From Pseudomonas frederiksbergensis (lineage in GTDB: Bacteria; Pseudomonadota; Gammaproteobacteria; Pseudomonadales; Pseudomonadaceae): a DNA stretch of 64,000 bases. The translations under genes were made by a program, and so were the position numbers. Shown here piece after piece: positions 51,754-60,658 of the stretch; position 1 is the first letter of the stretch; every line of letters begins with the position of its first letter. The notes under the pieces are model-generated. The model was given only the letters and a program-made list of their open reading frames with translations, did no database searches and was not told where the DNA came from. The stretch covers positions 4,608,001-4,672,000 of the forward strand of contig NZ_CP018319.1 in assembly GCF_001952935.1 (NCBI RefSeq), in the 5' to 3' direction.

Positions 51754-53542
51754 CTAAAGCTCAATGATGTCCGCGGCGTTAGCCGCGACCAGGGCTTCGG
51801 CTTCGTCCGGACAGACGCTATTGCCTATCAGCCTGACCTGATCCGTTTTATTGATGCCGCGCCATTCTTCTGCACCGGTGACCGGATCAACGAAAAGGCC
51901 GCAGTCGATGATGTAGTTCTTGTCGAAGCCTTGAGCGGCCTTCAGCTCAGGCGGCTGCAGCATGCGCAAGGTAATGTCCACCAGCACGTAGCTACCGACC
52001 ATGACCATCTCGGGCGGGTCTTTGAAATGCTTCGGCAGATACTCGTGCATGAAGGCTGCACAGCGACGAGCGCCTTCCAGTTGCTCCGGCGTCACTGTGT
52101 TTGGCACCTGCACGACACTCGACCAGTGTTACCCGGTCTTTTGTTGGCAGCGTATGCATCGGCTCGGCCAGCGATATCCCATCCTTCTCGTTACCGTAGT
52201 ACTTCACCAGGTAGGCGTTGGCCAGCCACTGGTTGGCCCCGGACTGGCAAATAGTTGATAGCGGCGAGTCGGCGGCGCGGTCATCACCGTCGTAGAAACC
52301 GCCGTTCGCTTGCTCGAAGAACGCCGCCGATATGACATGGTGTCCGGTACTGGTGGCAACGACGCCTAGCGGGTTGGCCACGTCGGCACCGACTGAACCC
52401 TTGTGCAAAGTGACGATGTTCGCGGCGGCCAGTGCGAAGTGTTCGCCCTTTACCTGGGCGACTTGCGTCCGCAGCGGTTCCTGCACATCAAAGTTGTGTT
52501 GCGCCGATCCGTTCGCGCACTCGGTGAGGAATGACGCTGCTACAGGCTGAACCAGCGCGTGGTGCGTGCCCCCGGCGCTGATGGTCGATAGCGCTTCGTC
52601 CACACCATGGGTGCTGGTGTGTGATTCCGAAGTGCCCCGCATTGGGACAATGAACGGCTTTGCGCTGGTCAGCACATGTCGCCAGCAGCCCTTGGCCACG
52701 CGGCGCATCGTGTTCGTCGCCATCGGCTTGTCGCGGAAGATGGTGCGGCCGAGATTGCTCCAGTCAATGCCCTCTGCGGCGGTGCGCCAAGGGTGCTGAT
52801 TCGACGTCGGCTTCTTGTGGCGCTTCGGCTCTGGCCAGACGATAGGCTTACCGTCGCTGCGCGCTACCAGGTTCAGGCGCTTACGAATTATCGGGGTGCC
52901 GACGTTGGCCGCGATGCGTTCGCGCCACTCGACGTTGTAGCCGAGGCCGCGCACCAATGTTTCAACGGGCACGAACTCGCCGATTGATTGGAGAATCTCC
53001 GGCATGTCCGGGTGATCGGCCGGCAGTCCGGTGCTTAGCGCGGCAATGAATGACTTAAAGGTGCGCCCGCGCTCTGCTTTGATCGGCTGGCCTTCTTCGT
53101 CAATTGGCCCCCAGTCGCAGAACTCCTCGACGTTCTCGAGGAACATCAGGCGGGGCCGGGTTGCGTGCGCCCAGCGGACGACCACCCAAGCCAGACCGCG
53201 TACGCCTCGATCACGCGGCGCACGGCCCTTGGCTTTGCTGTGATGGCGACAGTCCGGGGAGACCCAGAGGATACCCACCGGCTGGCCGCCAGTAGCATGA
53301 ACAGGATCAACCTCGAACACGTCGGCTACGTAATGCGCTGTCTGCGGGTGGTTGGCCCGGTGCACAGCCAGAGCGATTGGGTTGTGGTTTACCGCGCCAT
53401 CTGGCTCCCTGTAAGCCCGGGCAATTCCGGTACTGGCACTGCCTCCGCCGGCGTACAGATCCACCACCAGTTCTTTCTGGAAGGGCAGGCCCATGCTTGG
53501 CTGGCCATGGATGAACTGGGGGTTCTTCTGTTGTGCGGACAT
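51754..53542 (-). pseudogene. C5 cytosine DNA methyltransferase, phage type, frameshifted
   Basis: The first frame (53542 to about 52115) has motif I VVDLYAGGGSAS (residues 26-37), catalytic SPDC (Cys98) and ENV (136-138). Near 52115 it shifts; the other frame carries the C-terminal target and motif IX-X region from VPNTVTPEQL, with KTDQVRLIGNSVCPDEA, to stop 51754. Together about 600 residues, as expected for phage enzymes of this class. No restriction nuclease is adjacent, so it would have been an orphan. Unless frame is recovered, it is inactive, because motif X is lost. Confidence 0.75.
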
Positions 53543-53550
53543 AGGAGATT

Positions 53551-53570
53551 CTCGCCGGCTGGCGTGAAGT
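53551..53570 (+). repeat. Intergenic cassette repeat, copy 1
   Basis: CTCGCCGGCTGGCGTGAAGT recurs at 54269-54288 and, varied, at 54794-54809. It precedes a small + strand gene with a GGATCAAGGAGG leader. Confidence 0.6.
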
Positions 53571-53627
53571 GTGTTTGTGGGCTATTGGTTGATGGTCTGG
53601 CATAAGGCCGGATCAAGGAGGGCGGTG

Positions 53628-53825
53628 ATGAGCAACCATTTAGCAGAGAAATTTCAGCGTCTGATCAAAGAGCGAAGCGACGCGTTCCGAGCGGTAGAAG
53701 TTTTTGCGGCTTCGAATTACCCATTTTCTGAAGAACAGAAAACAGAGTTCTTGGAGCTTGAAGCAAAAGCTTCAGACGCTGCGCTTGCGTTCGATGAACT
53801 AAGCACCTTTCGAGAGCTTCTATAG
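53628..53825 (+). CDS. Small hypothetical protein (65 aa)
   Basis: From ATG 53628 with AAGGAGG upstream. Helical and charged, probably a coiled coil (EFLELEAKASDAALAFDELS). In the tiny-gene array. Its stop is followed by GTGAGGGTGGGTCAGG, a shared tail seen after 55088. Confidence 0.5.
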   Translation: MSNHLAEKFQRLIKERSDAFRAVEVFAASNYPFSEEQKTEFLELEAKASDAALAFDELSTFRELL

Positions 53826-53854
53826 TCGCGAACCGCACAATAGGTGAGGGTGGG

Positions 53855-54243
53855 TCAGGCGGCTTGGCTTTCCTGTTTGGGCGACCATTCCGCAAAGCCG
53901 ACCTTTGGCGCCTTCGTTTTTGGGTTGGTGATCGGTTTGCTCTTGGCGTCGGTCAGTACTGCCTTTGACCTGATGCGCATGTCTCGACACTGGAGCGTCT
54001 TGCGGGCCAGTTCGATGAACTGCTCGGCGTACTGAGGCGCATCAAACAGCTGGGATAGCTGGCGAACCGTACCACCCCCATTATTTGCTCGGTCTTCTTC
54101 TCGACCAAGACCAGCCATTCAGCCAGCGGGATTTGCTCAACACCTCCTGGCGCCTGAAGATTCTTGCGAGTGCCTTTGATGCGCTTCTTGGCTTCGGCGA
54201 AGGCGACAGGGCGGGTCATGCCAAACACTGCGAATGTGCTCAT
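53855..54243 (-). pseudogene. Frameshifted phage-type hypothetical gene
   Basis: From ATG 54243: MSTFAVFGMTRPVAFAEAKK to the GGGGGTGG run near 54077, where the frame slips. It continues GTVRQLSQLFDAPQYAEQFI and ends EWSPKQESQAA at 53855. Joined length about 129 residues. A slip in a G run is the likely cause. Function unknown. Confidence 0.6.
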
Positions 54244-54260
54244 GAGTTTCTCCAGGCAAG

Positions 54261-54288
54261 CGCCTGCCTCGCCGGCTGGCGTGAAGTA
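54261..54288 (+). repeat. Intergenic cassette repeat, copy 2
   Basis: CGCCTGCCTCGCCGGCTGGC and following GTGAAGT match copies at 53551 and 54786. Lies before the 61-aa gene. Confidence 0.6.
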
Positions 54289-54338
54289 AGTTTGTGTTCT
54301 ATGAATTTATTTCGAGCTCAGTCTGGCCGGAGACCGAC

Positions 54339-54524
54339 ATGAGACTGCAAAGCGATATCGATGCTCTCGCGGCAATCGAGGAAGACGCTCATACGATGCT
54401 GAAGCGAATAGGGATCCCCAGCGACAAGCAGAAACTGGAGGTCGTCATTTGCTTGCGGCAGATAATTGAGCTTGCAACCTACAGAAAGGCAATTGACCGA
54501 TATTCTGAATCTTCAGCGCGGTAG
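54339..54524 (+). CDS. Small hypothetical protein (61 aa)
   Basis: From ATG 54339 with GGAGA upstream. Helical, acidic start (MRLQSDIDALAAIEEDAHTM). No family known. Confidence 0.5.
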   Translation: MRLQSDIDALAAIEEDAHTMLKRIGIPSDKQKLEVVICLRQIIELATYRKAIDRYSESSAR

Positions 54525-54573
54525 GTAAGAGTGGGTTTGGACTACGCTTATCGCCTAATTTGGGGGAGTGCCT

Positions 54574-54762
54574 ATGAGTCAATGCGAAAAGAAAGAACTG
54601 GGAATGTCTGACTGTGCGTACTGCGGTGTAACGATGGACTTCGTTCCTGATAACGATAGGCAGCGGTTCGAGGTCCAGTGCGAGCACTGCCACAAGATCA
54701 ACTCCGTGACCTGGGAAATTTGGGCAACTGGTCGTTGGCACACTGGGATTAAGCAAGATTGA
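54574..54762 (+). CDS. Small zinc-ribbon-like protein (62 aa)
   Basis: From ATG 54574 with GGGGGAG upstream. CAYCG and CEHCH pairs, 24 residues apart, form a Cys4 zinc site. Similar layout to the 77-aa protein at 51502. Role unknown. Confidence 0.55.
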   Translation: MSQCEKKELGMSDCAYCGVTMDFVPDNDRQRFEVQCEHCHKINSVTWEIWATGRWHTGIKQD

Positions 54763-54785
54763 GCGCAACAGATGAGGCGGGGCGG

Positions 54786-54809
54786 CGCCTGCCTCGCCGG
54801 CTAGCGTGA
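54786..54809 (+). repeat. Intergenic cassette repeat, copy 3
   Basis: CGCCTGCCTCGCCGGCTAGC GTGA; differs from copy 2 by one base. It is followed, as in copy 1, by a GGCCGGATCAAGGAGG leader. Confidence 0.6.
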
Positions 54810-54869
54810 TTCGTTGAAGTGGGGAATTGGTGTTTGGCCCGGCATGGGGCCGGATCAAGGAGGTTTCTG

Positions 54870-55088
54870 ATGAGCGACGAACCCACAGACAAGGAATTGG
54901 CTGATGCTCTTGGCATCTCCGAGATCCAAGTCCAAATTTACTTATCACAACGTGGAGCACTGTTGACGCCTGGATGCTGGATGCTCACGTTCTCACCGGA
55001 CACGCCAGCTGACCTCCGCAAGAAATTGAAACTCAATAAAGCCCTGGTCCGTACCGTGATGCTCCCGCCGCGGCGATCAGCGCAATAG
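54870..55088 (+). CDS. Small protein with possible HTH (72 aa)
   Basis: From ATG 54870 with AAGGAGG upstream. KELADALGISEIQVQIYLSQ could be a helix-turn-helix. The second half has a Pro-rich turn and basic helix. A regulatory role is only a guess. Confidence 0.45.
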   Translation: MSDEPTDKELADALGISEIQVQIYLSQRGALLTPGCWMLTFSPDTPADLRKKLKLNKALVRTVMLPPRRSAQ

Positions 55089-55099
55089 TTGAGGGTGGG

Positions 55100-55795
55100 T
55101 CAGGGGCAGTTGTTGGTGCCGCAGTTTCGGTAGTCTTCTTGGAAGCGCTGGCGGTCTGATATGAATCGACCGCAACACACACAGTTGAACACCTGCTCTC
55201 GCGGTTTCTTCGGCTTGACCAGCTTTATGCCGGTGCCGCGCAGAGCTTCCTTGATCGAGACTTTTTCGGCGTGTACCAGTCGTCGCGCCTTAGCGTTGAT
55301 GAAGGCTGCGGGCAGCGTTTGGTAGCCGCGAGCGACCAGGCCGGGCACATGATCGGCACTGCAGGTCTTGGCCTGCAGCAGATTTGAAGTCCGCCCGCCT
55401 TCCCGAGATAGGAACACCAAGTCGTTGCCATTCCACTCCCGTTGATATGCAGCATAAAAGCGAGTCTCGCCTTCGGTGGCGGTCGCAGCGTCGTCCGGGA
55501 TCCCGCATTGGCTGTCGACGCCGGTATGCGTCCGGGCGTCTATGTAGGCCTTGGGCCAGGGCACGTCGGTCTCGCGGCTCTGGTGCTGGCTGACAGTGTG
55601 ATGTCGTGTGCGGACCTCGGCACTATCAAGGTTCGTTGTGTAGCCGTCGCCCTGGGCCCAGAACATCAAACCGTCGCCCGTATTACCTCGACTGTCTTGC
55701 AGGTAGAACTGGTCCTCCAAGGAACTGAAGCCTCTGGGTGACTTGCTTGCGGGTGCCGATGCCGCGATGTACTCGTATGCGTCCGGCCAAGTCAT
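55100..55795 (-). CDS. Phage-type hypothetical protein with C-terminal Cys4 motif
   Basis: 231 residues from ATG 55795. No signal. C-terminal CVCCGRFIS and YRNCGTNNC form a zinc-binding pair. The middle has REWNGNDLVFLSREGGR. It lies just left of the IS66 end, and its 5' flank may have been altered by that insertion. Function unknown. Confidence 0.55.
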   Translation of the reverse strand: MTWPDAYEYIAASAPASKSPRGFSSLEDQFYLQDSRGNTGDGLMFWAQGDGYTTNLDSAEVRTRHHTVSQHQSRETDVPWPKAYIDARTHTGVDSQCGIPDDAATATEGETRFYAAYQREWNGNDLVFLSREGGRTSNLLQAKTCSADHVPGLVARGYQTLPAAFINAKARRLVHAEKVSIKEALRGTGIKLVKPKKPREQVFNCVCCGRFISDRQRFQEDYRNCGTNNCP

Positions 55796-55822
55796 CTACC
55801 CAGCCCCTCGAAGCCAGGACAT

Positions 55823-55850
55823 GGTGTGCACTTAAATTTAAGTGGGCACC
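55823..55850. repeat. Near-perfect 28-base palindrome at the IS66 left end
   Basis: The core ACTTAAATTTAAGT (55830-55843) is a perfect palindrome; flanks GGTGTGC/GGGCACC extend it with one mismatched pair. It may be the IS end or the tnpA operator. Confidence 0.55.
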
Positions 55851-55877
55851 AGTTCCAGCCTTTTAAGCGGGTATTTC

Positions 55878-56210
55878 ATGCAGCCACAACGCCGTTCCTA
55901 CTCCAAGTCCTTCAAGACCCAGGTCATTCAAGAGTGTGCCCAGCCTGGCGCTTCAATTGCCAATGTCGCACTGAGCCATAGCCTCAACGCGAATCTCGTC
56001 CATAAGTGGATTCGGCTGCAATCGCAAAATAGTGTTGTCGTGCAACCTGCCTTTATTCCGATGACATTGCCGTCGTCGGCGTCACGACTGGATGTCACCT
56101 CAGCCATGATCTGTCTCGAAATTCCACACCCGCGCGGCGCCGTCAAAGTGAATTGGCCGACCGAAAGTGCTGCTGCCTGCGCAAACTTTCTTCGAGACCT
56201 GCTGCGATGA
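55878..56210 (+). CDS. tnpA: IS66 TnpA (OrfA)
   Basis: 110 residues from ATG 55878. Helix-turn-helix of the transposase-8/IS3-IS66 OrfA type: SYSKSFKTQVIQECAQPGAS and VALSHSLNANLVHKWI. It binds IS ends or regulates tnpC. The stop overlaps tnpB (ATGA). Confidence 0.85.
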   Translation: MQPQRRSYSKSFKTQVIQECAQPGASIANVALSHSLNANLVHKWIRLQSQNSVVVQPAFIPMTLPSSASRLDVTSAMICLEIPHPRGAVKVNWPTESAAACANFLRDLLR

Positions 56211-56542
56211 TCCGCATTGACTCCATTTGGCTTGCCACCGAGCCGATGGACATGCGCGCAGGCACCGAGACTGCGCTGGCCAGAGTGATCGCGGTGTTCG
56301 GTGCGGCGAAACCGCACTGTGCTTATCTGTTCGCCAACCGCCGCGCCACTCGTATGAAAGTTCTGGTGCATGACGGCTTCGGTATCTGGCTGGCTGCTCG
56401 CCGGTTGAACCAAGGTAAGTTCCACTGGCCAGGCATTCGCCATGGCTCTGAAATGGAGTTGGATACCGAGCAACTACATGCCCTGGTATTGGGCCTGCCA
56501 TGGCAGCGCGCGGGTTCCGGCAGCGCGATCACACTGCTTTAA
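56207..56542 (+). CDS. tnpB: IS66 TnpB (Orf2)
   Basis: 111 residues from ATG 56207; contains PMDMRAGTETALARV and AYLFANRRATRMKVLVHDGF, hallmarks of IS66 Orf2. Required with TnpA and TnpC for transposition in this family. Confidence 0.9.
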   Translation: MIRIDSIWLATEPMDMRAGTETALARVIAVFGAAKPHCAYLFANRRATRMKVLVHDGFGIWLAARRLNQGKFHWPGIRHGSEMELDTEQLHALVLGLPWQRAGSGSAITLL

Positions 56543-56603
56543 CGGCTGCCATTAGCCTATCGCTCTATCGCCGCGAATTGTCTGCTCTGGCAAAATCGGC
56601 ACC

Positions 56604-58181
56604 ATGATTTTCCCCTATCTCGACCACCTGAATCCTGAACAACTGCGCGCGTTGGCGGCGCAGTTGATGCAGCGTGTCGAGACTCTCGATCATCAAGTCG
56701 ACACGCTGGGTAAGACGGTTGATACGATGGGCCAGAAGATCAACCGTGACCAAACGGTGATCGAGAAGCTGACCCACGAGATCGCACAACTCAAGCGTTT
56801 GAAGTTTGCCAAGCGCAGCGAGCAGCTGAATCCGCAGCAGGCCAGCTTGCTCGATGACCTGATCGATACCGATATCGCGGCGATTGAAGCAGAGCTTCAA
56901 GCCTTGCAAGCCGCTCCGTCGCCGACCGAGCAAAAGCGGAAGCCTAAGCGCACTGCGTTGCCGGCAGAGTTTCCACGCACATTGATCCATCACGAACCGG
57001 GCAATACTCACTGCCCATGTGGCTGCGCACTCAAGCGCATCGGTGAGGACGTCAGCGAGAAACTCGACTACACGCCCGGCGTATTCATCGTCGAGCGTCA
57101 TGTTCGTGGCAAGTGGGTCTGCGATGACTGCGAAACGCTGATCCAGGCGCCGGTTCCGGCGCAGGTCATCGACAAGGGCATCCCGACTGCTGGGCTACTT
57201 GCTCACGTCATGATCGCGAAGTTTGCTGACCATCTGCCGCTTTACCGGCAGGAGTCGATCTTTGGTCGAGCTGGCTTGGCGATTCCACGTTCAACGTTGG
57301 CTCAATGGGTTGGCGTTACTGGCGTGCAGTTGCAGCCTCTGTTCGATGCGCTGCGCGACGTAGTGCTCGGCCAGGAGGTCGTCCACGCGGATGAAACACC
57401 GGTGCAGATGCTCGCGCCAGGCTCGAAGAAAACCCACCGTTCTTATGTCTGGGCCTACGCCACCAGCCAATTCTGCGAAACAGCAGCTGTCGTCTACGAC
57501 TTCAGCCCCAGCCGCGCCGGTGAGCATGCTCGCAACTTCCTGCAAGACTGGAAGGGCAAGCTGGTGTGTGATGATTTTGGCGGTTACAAGGCCAGCTTTG
57601 AACTCGGCGTGACCGAGATCGGCTGCATGGCCCATGCACGGCGCAAGTTCTTCGAATTGCATGCCACCAACAAGAGCATGCTCGCCGAACAGGCGCTGCG
57701 CTACATCCAGTTGCTTTACGAAATCGAAAGTGAAGTCCGATACCAGAAACCGGATTTACGCCGTCGAATACGGCAAGAAAAGGCGGTGCCGGTGATGGAT
57801 ATGCTGCATGCCTGGATGATCGCCCAGCGTGATCTTGTGCCCGAAGGTTCGGCTATCAGCAAAGCACTGGATTACAGCCTGAAACGCTGGGCAGCGCTAT
57901 CGCGCTACCTCGATGACGGGGCCGTACCCATTGACAACAATTGGGCCGAGAATCAGATTCGGCCATGGGCTCTTGGACGCAAGAACTGGCTCTTCGCAGG
58001 GTCGCTACGAAGCGGCAAACGGGCGGCGGCCATCATGAGCCTGATCCAGTCGGCACGCATGAATGGGCATGATCCGTATGCCTATCTCAAAGATGTGCTG
58101 ATGCGACTGCCGACGCATCGGGCGAGTGAAATTACAGAGTTGCTGCCACACCGGTGGACGCCTGCTCGACAGCATGCATAG
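56604..58181 (+). CDS. tnpC: IS66 transposase TnpC
   Basis: 525 residues. N-terminal leucine-zipper coiled coil (about 10-90); zinc finger-like HCPCGCAL and CDDCE; DDE core with HADETPVQML (D), CDDFGGYKA (D) and NWAENQIRPWALGRKNWLF (E). Complete, no interruptions, so the element may be active. Confidence 0.93.
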   Translation: MIFPYLDHLNPEQLRALAAQLMQRVETLDHQVDTLGKTVDTMGQKINRDQTVIEKLTHEIAQLKRLKFAKRSEQLNPQQASLLDDLIDTDIAAIEAELQALQAAPSPTEQKRKPKRTALPAEFPRTLIHHEPGNTHCPCGCALKRIGEDVSEKLDYTPGVFIVERHVRGKWVCDDCETLIQAPVPAQVIDKGIPTAGLLAHVMIAKFADHLPLYRQESIFGRAGLAIPRSTLAQWVGVTGVQLQPLFDALRDVVLGQEVVHADETPVQMLAPGSKKTHRSYVWAYATSQFCETAAVVYDFSPSRAGEHARNFLQDWKGKLVCDDFGGYKASFELGVTEIGCMAHARRKFFELHATNKSMLAEQALRYIQLLYEIESEVRYQKPDLRRRIRQEKAVPVMDMLHAWMIAQRDLVPEGSAISKALDYSLKRWAALSRYLDDGAVPIDNNWAENQIRPWALGRKNWLFAGSLRSGKRAAAIMSLIQSARMNGHDPYAYLKDVLMRLPTHRASEITELLPHRWTPARQHA

Positions 58182-58330
58182 GTTTATAGGCGCCAATATT
58201 GACAGTCGAGATAAATCCCCCGACTATAAATCAATGACTATTACCTACCGACTGAACATGATGCACACCTTGATGACCGCCTTTGGCGGGCCATAAGGTG
58301 ATGCGCGCGTAGGTACTAGGTGCATTGACT

Positions 58331-58361
58331 AAAGCCCCGCCAGGAATGGACGGGGCTTTTT
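58331..58361 (+). terminator. Hairpin terminator right of the IS66 element
   Basis: AAAGCCCCG (58331-58339) pairs with CGGGGCTTT (58351-58359), then T's. It precedes the GNAT gene. Confidence 0.8.
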
Positions 58362-58400
58362 CATTCTCCGTTCAGAATGGCCTATCTCAGGAGAGTGAAG

Positions 58401-58910
58401 ATGTTGCAGATTCGTCGAGCCGAGCGTTGTGATGCTGAGGCAGCATTCGATATCCGCTTTCAGGCAATTCAGAACCAATGCAGCACCGTTTACACGAATG
58501 CTCAAGTGGTGGCTTGGACTTGCGTTCCACTCACGGATAAATACAGATCCTGGGTGGAAGAAGATTATCACTTGGCGTGCGTCAATGGACTTCCTGTGGC
58601 TACAGGGCTGATAAATCTCCAGAGCGGGGAACTGGAGGCAATCTTCGTGTTACCCAAGTTCATGGGCCAAGGCATAGGTAAAAAGATGGTCACTCATCTT
58701 GAGCATTTAGCACGAAAGGCGGGACTTGCTGAGATCCACCTTGAAGCCACGCTGAATGCTGAAAATTTTTATCAGCGCTGTGGCTTCACCGGAAGCGCCC
58801 AAGCTGTTTACAACTCCCCCTCCGGGCTCCAATTGGCATGCGTGCCTATGCGCAAGCAGTTGGTAGATCTGACCGACCTCAAGGATCTTGAGTGTCGTGC
58901 GCTTCGCTAG
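58401..58910 (+). CDS. GNAT family N-acetyltransferase
   Basis: 169 residues from ATG 58401 with AGGAG upstream. LEAIFVLPKFMGQGIGKKMV contains the acetyl-CoA site (Q/R-x-x-G-x-G/A). HLEATLNAENFYQRCGF is the family's C-terminal strand and helix. Acetylates an unknown amine. Cargo of the island. Confidence 0.85.
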   Translation: MLQIRRAERCDAEAAFDIRFQAIQNQCSTVYTNAQVVAWTCVPLTDKYRSWVEEDYHLACVNGLPVATGLINLQSGELEAIFVLPKFMGQGIGKKMVTHLEHLARKAGLAEIHLEATLNAENFYQRCGFTGSAQAVYNSPSGLQLACVPMRKQLVDLTDLKDLECRALR

Positions 58911-59257
58911 CTGCATCTGCGAAAAATCGACCCTTGGCGATTGGTAGTCCAGTCGCCTTCGGTCGACAGATGACGCATTTATGTAGCTAGGCACTCATGC
59001 CCGCTGCGCAGGCGTTAGGAAGGTGACTTCGCTGGACGCTTACATGTACTCCAATAAACAGCGTCGTCGTCAGCAAGCCCTTCATCGTGATGGGTGTGCA
59101 GTAGGTGTTTTGCCCAAGCACGCAGGCGGGCAACTTGAATCGTCCCTAGTCTCGTAGAAGCTTTCGAGTGGCTGCTCTCAGCTGATAGCAGTCCTTAGGA
59201 AGTGCGAGCGCTGGACAAGAATGCAGGTACCGTTACGGCCAAGCCACTTCGGAATGA
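58911..59257. other. Region without a recognised intact gene
   Basis: Short frames only. A stretch near 59041 reads YMYSNKQRRRQQALHRDG, but has no start signal and ends soon. I see no repeat or element end. Confidence 0.35.
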
Positions 59258-59433
59258 TCAGATCCGGTCCGTTGTTCCGAGTGTCAACGGAAGCGTCGAC
59301 CTGAACCACCCGAGCACCTCTGACTGCTCACTTTGGTCAAGCATCATCTGCTCGGTACGCTCTTTTGGCGTGGCCAGGTCAAGCCATTCCCTTGTTCCAA
59401 GGCTGATGGCTGTATGTAGCAATAATGTTCATG
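59258..59433 (-). pseudogene. Small frameshifted ORF
   Basis: From ATG 59433 with GGAGGG upstream: MNIIATYSHQPWNKGMA then stop; the neighbouring frame continues EWLDLATPKERTEQMM and ends LGTTDRI at 59258. One frameshift would restore about 58 residues. Family unknown. Confidence 0.35.
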
Positions 59434-59503
59434 GCTTACCCTCCACGTTGAGTGAGAGCAAGGGTAGATAAGTGCGAAGCAGGTTTGCGCTGGTTCCGCG
59501 CTT

Positions 59504-60253
59504 TCATTGCCCGATGGGTTGATTGTATCGATCCTGGATGCGCTCCAGCTCGCCCGAGTGGCGCAGCTGCTCCAGGGCGTTGGCCCAGGAGGCTACCAGT
59601 TCGTCGTCACAGTCGCGGCTGAAGGCGATGTACAGCGATGAGCGATAGAGCTCGATGGGAATCTGTCGCAGGGTGCCGGGGGTGATGTTCAACCTGCGGC
59701 TGTAGTAAGCCACCCCCGCATCGGTGTCGCCTATGATGATGTCGGTGCGTCCGGCTAGCAGCATGCGATAGAGCTGCAGGCTCTCGGTTGCACTTTTTTC
59801 GAGGTTGTTGAAGCCCCGCGATTGCAGAATCTCGGGTATTAGTCCCGCATGTCTCGTCGTGATCTGTGGGGCGTGCAGTAGTTGCTCTAAGGAATTCACC
59901 GGCTGCTGCGCATTGGCTAACTGATAGGGGTGAATGGACTCTTCCACGATCGGTCCGACCCACTTGTATAACGGTTCGCGCTCCGTCGTGCGGAATAGGG
60001 AATACATTATGGTCTTGGACCGGGTCTTCAATGCGCGGGTGCTTCGCATACTGGGCAGCAGCACCACCTCAAAGTCATCCCCGGTCAGCGCCATTATGCC
60101 CCGAACGATCTCCGTGGCCATGCCGGTGAGCTGATTGTTCTCCTGGTAGTTGTACGGCGCCCACTCTTCAGTAACGACCTGATACTGCTCGGCCCTGACT
60201 GGAGTGCCAAGTAATAGACAGAGCAGCGCGGCAGTAAGTGTCGAATGTTTCAC
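59504..60253 (-). CDS. Periplasmic amino-acid-type substrate-binding protein
   Basis: 249 residues; signal peptide ends TPVRA/EQ. SBP_bac_3 fold: VTEEWAPYNYQENNQLTGMA at the N-terminus, then YSLFRTTEREPLYKWVGPI and the second lobe with GRTDIIIGDTDAG. No ABC permease is adjacent, so it may be an orphan receptor or sensor-like protein. Stand-alone cargo. Confidence 0.8.
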   Translation of the reverse strand: MKHSTLTAALLCLLLGTPVRAEQYQVVTEEWAPYNYQENNQLTGMATEIVRGIMALTGDDFEVVLLPSMRSTRALKTRSKTIMYSLFRTTEREPLYKWVGPIVEESIHPYQLANAQQPVNSLEQLLHAPQITTRHAGLIPEILQSRGFNNLEKSATESLQLYRMLLAGRTDIIIGDTDAGVAYYSRRLNITPGTLRQIPIELYRSSLYIAFSRDCDDELVASWANALEQLRHSGELERIQDRYNQPIGQ

Positions 60254-60658
60254 GTGTTCTGCCTAGTGGGCTGTGCGGTGATCAAGGGTGGATCTGATTA
60301 AAAGGGCGATCCAGTATAGACCCTGACACACGTCAAACGCCTGATGCAGTCCCGTAAACCGTCAACATGGCGATTGATACATACGAACCAGCACGCATGG
60401 CGCAGGATTTACAAGAGCGTTTGGCGGATTGCCTCTTATCGGTATCGGTATCGGTATCGGTTTGGACAAGTAGTGACCGTCCGTTTATGGCCCGACAACT
60501 GCCCGCTACGATAGGCAGCAGATGGCCAGACGCTGACGCTCGCCGGTATCTGCTGGCCCTCTACCGCTTCAGGTCTGACTCTGCGACGCTTTACTACAGA
60601 GTCCGGCCTTGCTGATAGAATCGGTCATGTTATAGATAACGCCCTTCTGAGAAATGGT
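60254..60658. other. Intergenic region with a hexanucleotide repeat
   Basis: No convincing gene. Four tandem ATCGGT units lie at 60438-60461; a frame through them (60367-60615) codes Ser-Val repeats but lacks a good ribosome site. Confidence 0.45.
60438..60461. repeat. Tandem (ATCGGT)x4
   Basis: Four perfect six-base units. Short, in-frame repeat; may slip without changing frame. Confidence 0.8.

Larger units (their letters stand above)
55823..58200 (+). mobile_element. IS66-family insertion sequence
   Basis: Three collinear genes tnpA-tnpB-tnpC with IS66 layout (overlapping tnpA/tnpB and a large tnpC). The left edge is marked by a 28-base near-palindrome at 55823-55850. The right edge is uncertain; it may lie up to about 58310. 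I could not identify matched terminal repeats or an 8-bp target duplication by eye. Confidence 0.8.

Noticed and set aside
49133..55795. A defence system or active prophage
   Set aside because: No capsid, tail, lysis or packaging genes, no restriction nuclease and no recognisable toxin-antitoxin pair. The methyltransferase is frameshifted.
59041..59160. Integron attC site near GCGTTAGG
   Set aside because: No matching inverse core site and no cassette layout.
60367..60615. 82-aa gene with Ser-Val repeats
   Set aside because: No ribosome site and low-complexity content from the hexanucleotide repeat.
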